64,000 nucleotides of DNA from Parietichytrium sp. I65-24A (GCA_012862575.1 BLSF01000034.1:62001-126000); one strand, 5' to 3'; positions 1-9,796 are shown, numbered from the stretch's first letter. The notes: generated from the sequence alone by a model not told the origin. Translations and numbers: made by a program.

Positions 1-1455
1 TATCAACTTGATATGATTTGCAGCGTTCCTCACAACGAGCATCAGAAGCACTCTGCATGCAGATTCTTGCACGTTTGCATTCCCCAAATGCTCTCCCATG
101 GCCGCAATGATCCGCTTACCAGCGTCAAGTTGCATCAACTTCATTTTGTTTTCAGTACAATTCGTAGCAAGGCACCGAAGCGCTTCGTATGCTTGTAGTT
201 GCACTCCTGCATCTCCCAGATGCTCTCCCACAGCCGCAACGACCCGCTCAAGGGGTTTTTGTTGCATCAACTTGATTCGACTTTCATCATTACTCATAGC
301 GAGGATCCCAAGCGCTTCGCAAGCAGCTACTTGCACACCTGCATTTCCCAGATGCACTTCCATGGCCGCAACGATCCGCTCACTGGCGTTTTGTTGTATC
401 AACTTGATTTGGTTTTCAGCGCAATTCGCAGCAACCTTAGAAAGCGCTTCGCAGGCAGCTTTTTGCACGCGCGCATTTTCCAGATGCCCTTCCATAGCCG
501 CAATGATCCGCTCCCCGGCGTGTTGTTGCATCAACTTGACTTGATTTTTAGCATCATTTGCAGCAAGGATTTCAAGCGCTCCGCATGCAGCTTCTTGTAC
601 ACTTGCATTCCCAAGATGCTCTTCCATCGCCGCAATGATCCGCTCACTGGCGTGTTGTTGCATCAACTTGATTCGACTTTCATCATTACTCATAGCGAGG
701 TTCCAAACCACTAGGCATGCAGCAGCTTGCACGTCTGCATTCCCTAGATGCCTTTCCATGGCCGCAGTGAGCCGCTCAACGGCGTGATGTTGCATCAAAT
801 TCGTTTGATCAGCATTATTCATAGGAAGGTTCGCAAGCGCTCTGCATGCATTTTCTTGCACGCTTGCATTTTCCAGATGCTCTGCCATGACTGCAACGAT
901 CCGATCTCCGGCACCAAGTTGCATCAACTTGATTTGGTTTTCAGCACTGGACGCAGCGAGGATACAAATCAATTTGCACGCATATTTTTGTATGCCTGCA
1001 TCTCCCGGATGCTCTCCCATGGCCGCTACGATCCGATCAGCGGCGCCAAGTTGCATCAACTTGATTTGGTTTTCGACATTGGACGCAGTGAGGATATAAA
1101 GGAATAGGCATGCATAGTTTTGCACGCCTGCATCCCCCAGATGCTCTCCCATGGCCGCTACGATCCGATCAGCGGCGCCAAGTTGCATCAACTTAATTTG
1201 GTTTTCAGCATTGGACGCAGCGAAGACACAAAGCAATCTGCATGCATAGTCTTGCACGCCTGCATCCCCCAGACGCTCTCCCATGGCCGCTACAATCCAC
1301 TCACACTCGCTTTGTTGCATCAACTTCTTCTCATCTTCAGCATTCACAGAGGGATCCACCAGCGCTTGGCAGGCGTTCAAAATTTGAACGCTTGCTTCCC
1401 CCGGGTGGTGCGCAGGCATTTGTGCGACAGAGCTGCTTCCATCACCCTCCATCAT
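1..1455 (-). CDS. Armadillo (ARM)-repeat protein, 3' end beyond the left edge
   Basis: Reading the minus strand from an ATG at 1455 (an in-frame stop lies upstream at 1507-1509) gives 485 codons open to the window edge. After a short leader the protein is a run of about ten 44-residue units (one of 43) with a shared pattern: a helix ending in IVAAM, then GEHLGDAGVQ, then a helix with AxRxLxxLAxSNAENQIKLMQ-like ends cut into short blocks. This is the armadillo/HEAT superhelix pattern seen in many protist proteins that bind partner proteins. No other domain is visible in the part present. The first units after the leader are nearly identical in DNA, while those nearer the left edge are more diverged and carry a Q-H-A or Q-N-A linker instead of L-G-A. 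The plus strand over this stretch has many overlapping open frames, which are shadows of the repeats. The partner and cellular role cannot be told from sequence. Confidence 0.85.
   Translation of the reverse strand, partial: MMEGDGSSSVAQMPAHHPGEASVQILNACQALVDPSVNAEDEKKLMQQSECEWIVAAMGERLGDAGVQDYACRLLCVFAASNAENQIKLMQLGAADRIVAAMGEHLGDAGVQNYACLFLYILTASNVENQIKLMQLGAADRIVAAMGEHPGDAGIQKYACKLICILAASSAENQIKLMQLGAGDRIVAVMAEHLENASVQENACRALANLPMNNADQTNLMQHHAVERLTAAMERHLGNADVQAAACLVVWNLAMSNDESRIKLMQQHASERIIAAMEEHLGNASVQEAACGALEILAANDAKNQVKLMQQHAGERIIAAMEGHLENARVQKAACEALSKVAANCAENQIKLIQQNASERIVAAMEVHLGNAGVQVAACEALGILAMSNDESRIKLMQQKPLERVVAAVGEHLGDAGVQLQAYEALRCLATNCTENKMKLMQLDAGKRIIAAMGEHLGNANVQESACRVLLMLVVRNAANHIKLI
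97..1413 (-). repeat. Tandem 132-base coding repeats (ARM units)
   Basis: The same sequence block recurs with the conserved element catggccgc (or a near match) starting at 97, 229, 361, 493, 625, 757, 886, 1018, 1150 and 1282. The spacing is 132 bases except for one unit of 129, so the reading frame is always kept. Units between about 950 and 1330 are almost identical. Confidence 0.9.
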
Positions 1456-1509
1456 GAGTGAACCAACGCCGACAACTGCTTTGTTCGCTCCTATCTTCCT
1501 ATCTTCCTA

Positions 1510-2354
1510 TCTTACAAACTTGTTCTGCTCTGTCCCATCTATTTACACGCGCTCCAACTCCTCTCCGAAATGCCTTTCTGTGCTTCCACCGCACTCGGAC
1601 CGCTCTCAATTCGCGCAACACTCGCTCTGAGCAACACTTTGAGCAACACTTGGGTGAAAGAAAAATGATGATGAATTCAAATTTGAAAAATCTTTCGTCG
1701 TAATTGCTTTTCGCATGTGATTTGACAAAGTTAACTCCAAAAGCATGTAATCGGATTGACTATGGAAAATAGTAGCTATAGTTAGCCACTGTATACAACC
1801 TCAAAAAAACCTCAACGCTCAATTTACTAATTTTGTGTTTAATTTTGTATTATGACATGCATTTGCGCAATCCTTCAAGAATTTTGACGAGGATTCAAAC
1901 CAGCAATCTTACTACACTTTTAGAGAGCGCAGGAGAGTAAGTAATTTGTTCCATTCTGTTCCTCTCTGTTACAGACTCTCTCCGCAACCTTTTGCCATGT
2001 TTTGCCCACGTCAACTTACCAATACCAACAAATCGATGTCAACAAATGCATCGCTTTCGTACGTGCTTTTCCAGACGCGAGTCGTCCAAGCAAGCGGAAA
2101 GCGGGGCAGCAAAGCCAGAAGCCAGGAGCCAGCGCAACACAAGGAGGGACCAGAACCCGAATCAATGCTAAAGCACTCTCATCATCCGTCTACGTTCTTG
2201 TTCAATAAAGTTTCTGTTCTGAATGGCCATTTGCCGAAAGTTGAAGAGTCAGACGAAATAGATGAAAGAGTGTATTGCAAGGGCCGTGCTGGGAATTGTT
2301 TTTAGTTCTAAAAATGTCGTCAAGGGCAGGAAAAGTAGCTTGGGGGTACGTTCG
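1510..2354. other. Spacer between the ARM gene and MPS1
   Basis: No supported gene. This lies upstream of the leftward ARM gene and downstream of the leftward MPS1 gene, so it should hold the ARM promoter and the MPS1 3' UTR. Short plus-strand open frames are present but show no domain or convincing composition. The part from 1690 to 1930 is AT-rich. Confidence 0.6.
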
Positions 2355-5300
2355 TCACTCTGCGAGAAAGTCCCATGTGTGGCCGCTTCGAGCGATGGCT
2401 TCCAGGGTGTGGTCGCGGCTTTCGAGAAGATGACGTTTCTTCTCCAGACCGTCACGCAAAAGTGATGCGAGGCCCTTTTCGCTTTCAGGAGTGCCACCTT
2501 TAGGTTTCATGAACTTTGCTGTGCCGGATTCTGCAAGTGGCTTCAATTGAGCTTTGCCTTCTAGTATAGTCTTTTGGAGCATTGCCGGGGCCGGCTGCAG
2601 TGCCGGTTTCGGTGTTGCTGGCTTCCTTTCAAGCTTGGACCTCACTTGCACGAGATCACTGGCGCGTGGAACGACAGCCACTTGTACTGTACCGTTGCTT
2701 GCTTCCTCTGTTGGAGAGTCAGAATCAGATTCATTCAAGTTTTCCGGGACGCTCTCCATGGCCGCGTCATCCAGAGAGGACCGCAGCGCTGGCGGCTTTG
2801 AAGGTGCCGAAGACACTTTGGAAACCAGGCCCTGGATGACCTTGCGGAACTTTTGAGGCTTGGTCTCCTTCAAAACCTTCATTTCTTCGCTGTGCGCTAG
2901 TACCTGCTCGATGATCGCATTCACGCGCCGCTCCACCTTTGCAGTGTCACAGACACAGCCGCGACTAGAACTGTTTACGGTGGGATTCAAAAAGGGATGC
3001 TCCAAGAGACCATTTCTGCCATCCGAGCCCGCGATGAGTGGGCGGCTGGATGGCTGGTACCGCAAACATTGCTTGATCACGTCGACCATTTCGGGATACG
3101 GCTCGTCCAGCACGGGAAACTGAATAGTATGTTGAGGATCAGTGATGCACTGAATTTTCTGTATCAGCTTGAGCTCGTGAAACGGAGTATGCCCATACAC
3201 CATCTGGTACAAGATGCAACCCATCGACCAAATGTCACTGGCCCGGCCTTGTTTAAGTTTCATTCCTGGCGCACCGATCTTAGGCTTGGAGCCTGCGGCC
3301 GAGTTTGTATCGAGTATGGCCTCGGGAGACATGTAGTTGAGGGTCCCAACCTGTGTGTCGCGCATAATGTTTGTCGTGTCGTTATTAATCGATTTTGCAA
3401 TCCCAAAGTCGATGAGCTTCAGCTTGCCCTTGACAAAAAGAAAGTTCGCTGGCTTCAAATCCCCGTGCACGATTCGCTCTTCGTGAATCGCGTGCACCGC
3501 CTCAAGCATATTCATCCATGTCAAGCGGACAAAGTTTACAGACAGGTTGCCAACCATACCTGTTGGCGCGTGCTTGCGCGAACCCTCACCTTTGCCGTCC
3601 TGATTTCGTCTCTGTTGTTGCAACATCGAGTTTAAGTCAATTTCTCCGTGCTCCATGACCATGTAGATTACCCGGCTCTTCAGATCAACCTGAGAATCAA
3701 ACAGAGTGATGATGTTTGGATTGCCCCGCAGCCGCTCTAGAAGGTGAATCTCATTGAGAAAACTCGATATGGAAGCCTGGTCGACTTTCTGAAGCTTGAT
3801 TCGCTTGAGAGCATATATTTGAGGCTCAACTTCGCCCACTCCAAGGACTTTGAACACTTTGCTGCTGCCGCCGCGTCCAATGACGGCGAGACGTAGATAT
3901 GGCCGACCGTTGACCGTGAAAATGTTTTTCGGAGCGAGCAGTGTTTCCTGAAATGGCTGGAGCTCGGTAGGGACGGCGTCTGCAGTTGCTGTGTTGCCTT
4001 TGTCGGAGGCGTTCAGTTTGTGTTGTTCTTCAAGTGCAAGTGTGTGAGTGTTGGAGTGATCACTGTCACTGCTCTGGCTTTCCTTGCTTTGGTGGGAGCT
4101 TCTGCGAGAGTGGGCGTGGTTTGCATCTGCTCCATTTCGTTCGCCATAAAATGTTGTCGTTGGCAAGTCCTCGTCGACGGCTGTGGGGGGCTCTGGAGTA
4201 CTGCCTGCCTTTTGCTGATTTTGGAAGGTGATGATCGGCCCCTCTTTAGTTCCCTTTTTCCGTTTTGAGGCGCTGGGCAGGTCTGGATTCCAACTCTTTA
4301 TGTAGCTCAGGTCTCCGATTCGATTTTTCAGTTTGTCCTTGGCAGTGCTGGATTGTTCCGAAGCGTGTGGGCGTTGGTTTGTCGCAAGCTGCGGCGAGTG
4401 TTCGAATTCGTCGTCCTCGTCCTCGGACGGAGCAATCTCTTCAGTCTTTGCCGTTTCCTCGTCCGAAGCGCGGTCCTCGCCACCATCATCCGTATTCGTC
4501 TGCACCACGACTCGCTGCGCCCTGCCGAGCTTACTTAAACGAGACGAGGAGGGTACAGGGAGCGAAAGAGCCTTTGGTAGCTTTGACCCCTTGCTACTGT
4601 GCACAGGAACGTGTTTTCTTCGGGATGTGTCCTGCTGCAAGGTCGATTTCTTGAGGACGACGGTTGCATCTTCTGCAGACTTGGGTGGCGCGAGTGGGTT
4701 TTTGCGTGTGAATCCGAGCCTTACGGGCTGGCTTGAAGGGAAAGCCATAGTTCTGTCCGCGTCTGCTTGGGCTTGGTGCTTCAGCGTCCACTCGTTGAAG
4801 ATTTGCTCTTGATCTGCGTTCTTGATTACCTTGTTTTGCACTGCTTTAATCAACACGCCACGGGCGTTGTCCATGTAGCCTTCTCTAATCTCAAATCCAG
4901 CCCATGCCTCGTAAAATTCGGTGTACCACTTTGCAATTCCAAGCTCAAACATCTTTTCAAAGACCATCCGCGCACAATTGGAGACGCTCGAGCCTTCGAC
5001 GTAGTTTGCAAATGCGATCCAGAGCCGAAGTTTGTGGTACGACGTGTTGCTTAGCTCGGAAGTGTCTAGCTCAAGGCGGCCGATCTGCAGTCTGGTTGCT
5101 CGCTCCGGGGCAAGATTCACAAGCTGTTTCGAGTCATATTCGAACAGTCTCTCGAAGTCAGACTCCACGCTGCCTTTTTCGAGCGCCTTTTGCAGCAGGG
5201 GCTCTCTGGCAGAGTCCGCGACGTCAACTTGTTGTTGTTCGTTCAGCGTTGCGGGTTCAAGGACGCGAACTGCCCTGTTCGCGTTCCACTCTTTCGACCC

Positions 5301-5378
5301 TTCACCCTTGCTGCGCTTTCCTCCCCGAGATGTCGTGACCGATGGCGGCACCCAATTCTCCTTATCCACGCTCGCCAT
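2355..5378 (-). CDS. MPS1: MPS1/TTK-type dual-specificity spindle-checkpoint kinase
   Basis: A single uninterrupted frame of 1007 residues from an ATG at 5378. Residues about 60-200 form a helical TPR-like region as in the N-terminus of MPS1/BUB1 proteins, which in this family localises the kinase to kinetochores. Residues about 200-490 are disordered, Ser/Lys rich. The kinase domain starts near residue 497 with the glycine loop IGRGGSSKVF, has the invariant lysine in YALKRIKL, the catalytic loop HGDLKPANFL (near 639), DFGIAKS (near 656) and the activation segment TQVGTLNYMSPEAI, which is close to the TTK signature. The C-terminal 200 residues are low complexity. In the known family the enzyme phosphorylates KNL1 and other kinetochore targets to recruit BUB and MAD proteins. 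All catalytic residues are present, so an active kinase is expected. The frame carries no intron. Confidence 0.92.
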   Translation of the reverse strand: MASVDKENWVPPSVTTSRGGKRSKGEGSKEWNANRAVRVLEPATLNEQQQVDVADSAREPLLQKALEKGSVESDFERLFEYDSKQLVNLAPERATRLQIGRLELDTSELSNTSYHKLRLWIAFANYVEGSSVSNCARMVFEKMFELGIAKWYTEFYEAWAGFEIREGYMDNARGVLIKAVQNKVIKNADQEQIFNEWTLKHQAQADADRTMAFPSSQPVRLGFTRKNPLAPPKSAEDATVVLKKSTLQQDTSRRKHVPVHSSKGSKLPKALSLPVPSSSRLSKLGRAQRVVVQTNTDDGGEDRASDEETAKTEEIAPSEDEDDEFEHSPQLATNQRPHASEQSSTAKDKLKNRIGDLSYIKSWNPDLPSASKRKKGTKEGPIITFQNQQKAGSTPEPPTAVDEDLPTTTFYGERNGADANHAHSRRSSHQSKESQSSDSDHSNTHTLALEEQHKLNASDKGNTATADAVPTELQPFQETLLAPKNIFTVNGRPYLRLAVIGRGGSSKVFKVLGVGEVEPQIYALKRIKLQKVDQASISSFLNEIHLLERLRGNPNIITLFDSQVDLKSRVIYMVMEHGEIDLNSMLQQQRRNQDGKGEGSRKHAPTGMVGNLSVNFVRLTWMNMLEAVHAIHEERIVHGDLKPANFLFVKGKLKLIDFGIAKSINNDTTNIMRDTQVGTLNYMSPEAILDTNSAAGSKPKIGAPGMKLKQGRASDIWSMGCILYQMVYGHTPFHELKLIQKIQCITDPQHTIQFPVLDEPYPEMVDVIKQCLRYQPSSRPLIAGSDGRNGLLEHPFLNPTVNSSSRGCVCDTAKVERRVNAIIEQVLAHSEEMKVLKETKPQKFRKVIQGLVSKVSSAPSKPPALRSSLDDAAMESVPENLNESDSDSPTEEASNGTVQVAVVPRASDLVQVRSKLERKPATPKPALQPAPAMLQKTILEGKAQLKPLAESGTAKFMKPKGGTPESEKGLASLLRDGLEKKRHLLESRDHTLEAIARSGHTWDFLAE

Positions 5379-5712
5379 TTCCTCTTCACGTGGCCAGTCG
5401 GCCGGCGTTCAAACTAAGCCAAAATCCACAAGCGAGCTTTCCAGCTGCCAAATTTCAACGAGTCTATCACCTCCAAAGCTCTCCTTAGCTCCTTTGATCC
5501 CTGTCTCCGCTATGCAGTCTCCGTTGACCTGCTTGACCCTCTTCGGACAATCAATCAAACAACAAACTACAAACTACAAACAAGCCTCGCTCTCCCAACG
5601 CTCTTGCGCGATCCTTGCAACTTTTACTTGTGACTTGTGACTTGCGTCGCCAACAAGTCAATCTATTCAATCTAATCTCCCTCTTGGCTTCAGTTATCGA
5701 GGACTGAACACC

Positions 5713-5724
5713 GTACTCGAGTAC
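5713..5724. promoter_or_regulatory. 12-base palindrome GTACTCGAGTAC, copy 1
   Basis: Perfect inverted repeat, followed by C in both window copies (the other is at 40952-40963). It lies about 335 bases upstream of the MPS1 start. A role as a protein-binding site is only a suggestion. Confidence 0.3.
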
Positions 5725-5865
5725 CTTTGTGGGACAAGGAAGTGTGAGGACTGTGTTCTTCCACAGTGAGGAAGTGAAGAAGAGAAACTTTTCTCTCTTT
5801 TCTCGTTGATTTGGTTTGATTTGGTTTGGTTGTTTGGTTTCTTGTTTTTAGCTCAGTTTACTGTT

Positions 5866-5914
5866 TTGATTGATTGATTGATTGTATTGATTGATTGATT
5901 GAGATTGATTGATT
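5866..5914. repeat. (TTGA)n microsatellite
   Basis: About eleven imperfect copies of the tetramer ttga, in the spacer upstream of both MPS1 and the thioredoxin-like gene. Confidence 0.85.
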
Positions 5915-6435
5915 TCTCAATTGAAAGTAGAGTAGAAAGATGTAGAAAGTATGTTAGCTGGGCATCCAAACCATCAAACCATCGTTGCGGAACTCTTTTG
6001 AAGACCTTTTGTGCGGAACTCTTTTTCGAGCTTCCTTTGTTCCTGCATGTGCTTCTACACTTTTCATTATGAATGATCATATCTATAAGGCTTACTCACG
6101 GCTTGGTGTAGCGACCGAAACCCGGGGACGGCTCCTTGTACCTGCGAAACGCGGTTATTCCCTCGGGCTCGTTTTGTTCTTTAATATTCGATGGATAGAG
6201 GATACACTAGCGGTGCGGGAAGACACAAATCTCCCCCGCAAAAGAGGTGAGCTGTTGTGAGCTGTTGTGAGGGACGGAAACTTGAACTTTGTCAAAGCGG
6301 CGGAAACACGCACTGCGGGTACGGTACCTGAGACAGTCTTGTGAGGGCGCGTGCGCATCGCGAATTCGTCAATTCGTTCATTTGTGAATTTACAAACCTG
6401 CGGGGGAGCAACTGTGTGTTGGGGAGACGCTGAGA

Positions 6436-6572
6436 ATGGTGCGAGAAACGCTGAAAGGCACAGAGGTTCTGAGCAAAGTGAGCTCGCTCAAGTCGTGCCG
6501 TGAGCCGGTGCTGCTGCTGTTCTTCTCCACAAAGTGAGTGCCTGCGACCAAAAGTGAAAGAGATTGATTCGA

Positions 6573-6622
<50 letters not shown>

Positions 6623-7193
6623 GAAGGAGGAGGAGGGAAAGAGTGGCGATATTTGTTCGTGGGTGACGTGCAACTTTTGATTAGTCTCGGGTTCGGCAAG
6701 CAGACGCAGATGTAGATGTAGATGTATATGTGGATGTGGACGTGGATGTGGATGTGGATGTGGATGTTGATGTGGATGTGGATGTGGATGTGGATGTGGA
6801 TATTGATGTGGACGTGGTTGTGGATGTGGATGTGGATGCATGTGAAAAGGATGCTGACAATGATGGTTTGTGCTATACGCATGCAGGAAAGATGATGGCG
6901 TGAGATGGTGCCCGGACTGCGAGGAGGCGGAGCCAATTATCGAGGAGGCTGCCGCTGGGGCCCCCGCTGGCGTGCATTTGTACACCGTGGAGCTGACTCG
7001 CGATGAGTGGAAGGTGGACCCTGGCAAGGAGCACTACCTGCGAAAAGAGCCATACAACGTCGCAGGTATCCCAACCCTGCTTCAATGGGACTGCCAGGCA
7101 GGCAAGGCATCAAAGACGTTTGGGGAAGAGGACCTTCTTCAGCTAGAGAGCCTGTCTTCCTTCTTTCGGTCATTCAACGAAAAAGCAAACTGA
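6436..7193 (+). CDS. TXNDC17: TXNDC17 (TRP14)-like thioredoxin-fold protein, two exons
   Basis: Exon 1 is 6436-6533 and exon 2 is 6887-7193, separated by a 353-base intron with gtgagt donor and gcatgcag acceptor. The join keeps frame (TTK-K-DDG) and gives 134 residues, the usual size of the family. The redox motif is WCPDC (Cys41 and Cys44), preceded by FFSTKKDDGVR and followed by EEAEPII, exactly as in TXNDC17; the later cis-proline loop reads AGIPTLLQW. Known members are cytosolic disulfide reductases that use thioredoxin reductase and act on small disulfides rather than bulk thioredoxin substrates. Both cysteines are kept, so activity is likely. The intron is packed with microsatellite DNA. 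A candidate polyadenylation signal lies 17 bases after the stop. Confidence 0.9.
6572..6622. repeat. (GAT)n trinucleotide run inside the TXNDC17 intron
   Basis: About seventeen uninterrupted copies of gat/atg, within the intron at 6534-6886. It makes the opposite strand look like poly-His or poly-Ser coding sequence. Confidence 0.95.
6700..6840. repeat. (GATGTG)n hexanucleotide run inside the TXNDC17 intron
   Basis: About 140 bases of imperfect gatgtg/gatgtt/gacgtg hexamers. Together with the trinucleotide run it fills about half of the 353-base intron. Confidence 0.95.
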
Positions 7194-7209
7194 CCCGTTG
7201 TAGAAGCTT

Positions 7210-7215
7210 AATAAA
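7210..7215 (+). terminator. Candidate polyadenylation signal of the TXNDC17-like gene
   Basis: A perfect aataaa starts 17 bases after the stop codon. The distance is plausible, but no cleavage site can be read directly. Confidence 0.45.
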
Positions 7216-7525
7216 TTGAGTGCTTTCATTTGAGATTTCCCTTCCAGTGCTTTGTTTGTTTGATTGATTTCAATTTGAAAAGCAAGAAAAGAAAAAGCAT
7301 GCGATCGGAAGAGAAAATGATTTTGGAGTTTTTCTTTACATATTCGGAGATATTGAACGAGATTCTCATCCGATCGAGTGCTTTTAGTTGATTCGTATTG
7401 ATTCACAATAAGTAACAGGGTGCTGCGATTCCTGGAAGGTCGGCGCACGTCATTGAGTAGAGTTTTCCACATTGTACAGTACCAGATCATGCTGAAACGG
7501 GGCAAAAGGCTCCAAAAAAGGTCGC
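7216..7525. other. Convergent intergenic spacer
   Basis: About 310 bases between two convergent genes, AT-rich, expected to hold both 3' UTRs. No gene is supported. Confidence 0.6.
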
Positions 7526-9796
7526 CTAAACATCATGCCGCGTTGATTGGCCATCAACACTGGACGAGACTGCGGTGAGCCTCAATACAGACTTGGCCAG
7601 ATTTCTCGCCAGAACGTCTCTACGCTCTTGATGGGTTTCCTCGTCTTCGTCGGAGACACCCGACAAGAAGTCCTCTTCGGGCGCACCAAAGAAGCGGCTC
7701 TTCTCTGATTTGCCGCTGAACTGCACCGGGGTAGTAGTCTCCTTTGAGCGATGAACAAAGCTGATATCGCCAAGCGAGCTGCAGTCGTCGTCGCCGCCAA
7801 AATCAGCGAATTGGTCGATGACACGGAGACTATCATTGTCAAAATCATACACCTCGCTACTCGTCTCACTAATGTTGCTTGAGCGCGAAGCCGTACGAAG
7901 GGGGGGTTCGGCGTGGTCTCCATGGAAGACATCTGAGCTGAGAGTGTACTTGGAAGAGCCAGGTGGCCGCGGCCCACGATAGAGAGCAGCAATCTCCGCG
8001 CGATGCAAGTCTGCCCGCCTCTGCAACGGAGAAGTCGACGAAGTGGAAAATGAGCGGCACTTGCCTAGCCGACCATAAGAAGGAGAGTCGCAAGTCAAAT
8101 CAGAGATGTGGTCTGCTTCCCAGCTGTGCTCCCTTTCAGGAAGAGGGTACACGAAGTCTTCTGACTTGTAAAGGTCCTCAGACTCATCCTCGTCAAAAGC
8201 ATTAGATACTTCATCATCGTAAAAGTCATCTGTGAAGGGCGTTTCTTTTTCGTCGCCTGTCTGCGTTCCAGACGATATCATCGATGGGCGGTTGAGGTCC
8301 TCAAGGCTTGACACTCGCCGAAGACGACCCTTGTTTTGCTCAGTGCGAGGAGGTGGGAATGGAACTCTATCAACGAACACTCGCTCGGCGCCTTTGGAAG
8401 GGGATGGCAGCACATTGCCCCCGAGGGCAGTTTTAGAGCGCGACAGGCCAGTGGAAGAATACCGGCGAAGAGGGATCGGAGGTGGATGCGGTATTTTTGG
8501 CTGTGCGGACTCAAACAAGGTGGAAGGTCGCACCGGCCTTCGTGCTTTGGACATTCCAGAAGACGAAGGTGGTGACGCCTCTTTAAATGTTGCAAAGAAT
8601 TCCACTGGCTTTTGAGGCTGCAAAAATGCCGAGTCTGACCTCGGAAACTCCGAGTATGTGAGACGGCCGAGGCTCTTCCTCCACTCACGAAATGTCCTCA
8701 CGCGAGGGGAAGGAGAGGAGAACGAGTTCGTATCGGAGAGCGAGGCAAGCCTTTCTTGTGCAGCCGCCTTCTTCACTCCACTGAGAAGAGCACCATCCGA
8801 AGATACATGAGTAAAAGCACGGACGGGAGCCTTGGGTTCTGCCGCGTTTGCTGATGCACTCGAGTTTTCTTGGTCCACGGACGACTGGCCCGAATCGGAA
8901 GAGTCCCCTTTCTTCCTTCCACGGACAAACCACGACCGGCTGCTTGGAAGCACGGGGCCAAATCTACGTCGCGGTTTGCTCTTTCTATTATCTGTATCCC
9001 TGGCCGCGGCCCCATCATCGACAGAGATCTGTTGCGCAGAGACTGTCGGTCTCATCGGCCTCTCCAGACGGACGTGCTCCGGCGCTGCAGCGCCGGTGGT
9101 GTTCCTCCGCCTCACGGTGATCGCAGGAGTCGAGTCCCCGCTTGCATTCCCGCTGTCCATGCTCACGCAGCTGCCTGACCCAAACGATGCCAATCTCGTC
9201 GCCGTTCGCGCTGTCCCGTTCAGCAGCGAGCTATCTCCGTCGCTCGGAGGCGACCGGGACGTTGCTCTGGCGATTCGTGGCGAGGCGGGTTTCCTCTGCC
9301 AGCCTTTGTACCCTCTGTGCCCTTCCAAGGCGAGCGGGCTCGCGCTGGCGGGGGTCTTCATTCCGGATTCGGAGCTGTCCGAATGAGCTTTCCCATTTGC
9401 ATCCGACCCTGCCCTCCTACGCGGCAACCGCGCGGCACGATCCCACGTGCGCGATTTGACGCCATCGAGCCAGGCCCCGTGATGGCGGCGTTCCTTCTCT
9501 TCGTCGCGCCGGGAAGCGAGCTGCTCCATCTCGCCCACAAACTTTTCCCACTTTTCAAACGGAGATCTCGCCCTCGCCCTCGCTGGCGATTTACAGTCAT
9601 CGATCGGGGTCTGCTGCTGCTGCTGCTCCTCATCCTCCCGCTGCTGCAGATGATGGTGGTGGCTCTCTTCAATGTGGGGTTTCTCGCAGTCGATGGACGG
9701 CAGGTGTGGCGCAGGTTCCACTTCGCCAAGCTCCTCCCAGCCTACGAATGGGGACTGCGCCCTGCCCCAGTTGCGAGGTTTCGTGGAAGATTGCAT
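7526..9796 (-). CDS. Unknown Ser/Arg/Pro-rich, largely disordered protein
   Basis: A single 756-residue frame from the first ATG, at 9796 (the frame is open a little further upstream only from a GTG). No known domain is recognised. The protein is rich in Ser, Pro, Arg, Asp and Glu with no membrane segments, which suggests long disordered regions. One visible internal repeat: RAQSPFVGWEELGEVE near residue 12 and RARSPFEKWEKFVGEME near residue 75, a SPF-x2-WE motif that may be a short binding site. A related FREWRKSLGRL stretch lies near residue 380. Acidic patches such as DEDESEDLYKSEDF follow. Composition and many SP/TP sites are compatible with a phosphoregulated scaffold, but function is unknown. 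The coding region is clearly real, given its length and codon-like composition. A pyrimidine-rich microsatellite lies 120-165 bases upstream of the start. Confidence 0.75.
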   Translation of the reverse strand: MQSSTKPRNWGRAQSPFVGWEELGEVEPAPHLPSIDCEKPHIEESHHHHLQQREDEEQQQQQTPIDDCKSPARARARSPFEKWEKFVGEMEQLASRRDEEKERRHHGAWLDGVKSRTWDRAARLPRRRAGSDANGKAHSDSSESGMKTPASASPLALEGHRGYKGWQRKPASPRIARATSRSPPSDGDSSLLNGTARTATRLASFGSGSCVSMDSGNASGDSTPAITVRRRNTTGAAAPEHVRLERPMRPTVSAQQISVDDGAAARDTDNRKSKPRRRFGPVLPSSRSWFVRGRKKGDSSDSGQSSVDQENSSASANAAEPKAPVRAFTHVSSDGALLSGVKKAAAQERLASLSDTNSFSSPSPRVRTFREWRKSLGRLTYSEFPRSDSAFLQPQKPVEFFATFKEASPPSSSGMSKARRPVRPSTLFESAQPKIPHPPPIPLRRYSSTGLSRSKTALGGNVLPSPSKGAERVFVDRVPFPPPRTEQNKGRLRRVSSLEDLNRPSMISSGTQTGDEKETPFTDDFYDDEVSNAFDEDESEDLYKSEDFVYPLPEREHSWEADHISDLTCDSPSYGRLGKCRSFSTSSTSPLQRRADLHRAEIAALYRGPRPPGSSKYTLSSDVFHGDHAEPPLRTASRSSNISETSSEVYDFDNDSLRVIDQFADFGGDDDCSSLGDISFVHRSKETTTPVQFSGKSEKSRFFGAPEEDFLSGVSDEDEETHQERRDVLARNLAKSVLRLTAVSSSVDGQSTRHDV

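Larger units (their letters stand above)
5379..6435. other. Divergent intergenic region, MPS1 / TXNDC17-like
   Basis: About 1 kb between two divergent starts, so it should hold both promoters. It contains a tttgattgattg tetranucleotide run at 5866-5914 and the 12-base perfect palindrome gtactcgagtac at 5713-5724, which recurs at 40952. No coding region is supported. Confidence 0.6.

Noticed and set aside
1876-1910. tRNA-like B box (ggtttgaatcc on the minus strand)
   Set aside because: The T stem does not pair beyond two or three bases and no acceptor stem or anticodon arm can be drawn around it.
6292-7027. Long minus-strand frames rich in His-Ile, His-Pro and poly-Ser over the TXNDC17 gene
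   Set aside because: They are translations of the (GAT)n and (GATGTG)n arrays in the intron; the plus strand has a conserved thioredoxin gene with correct splice sites.
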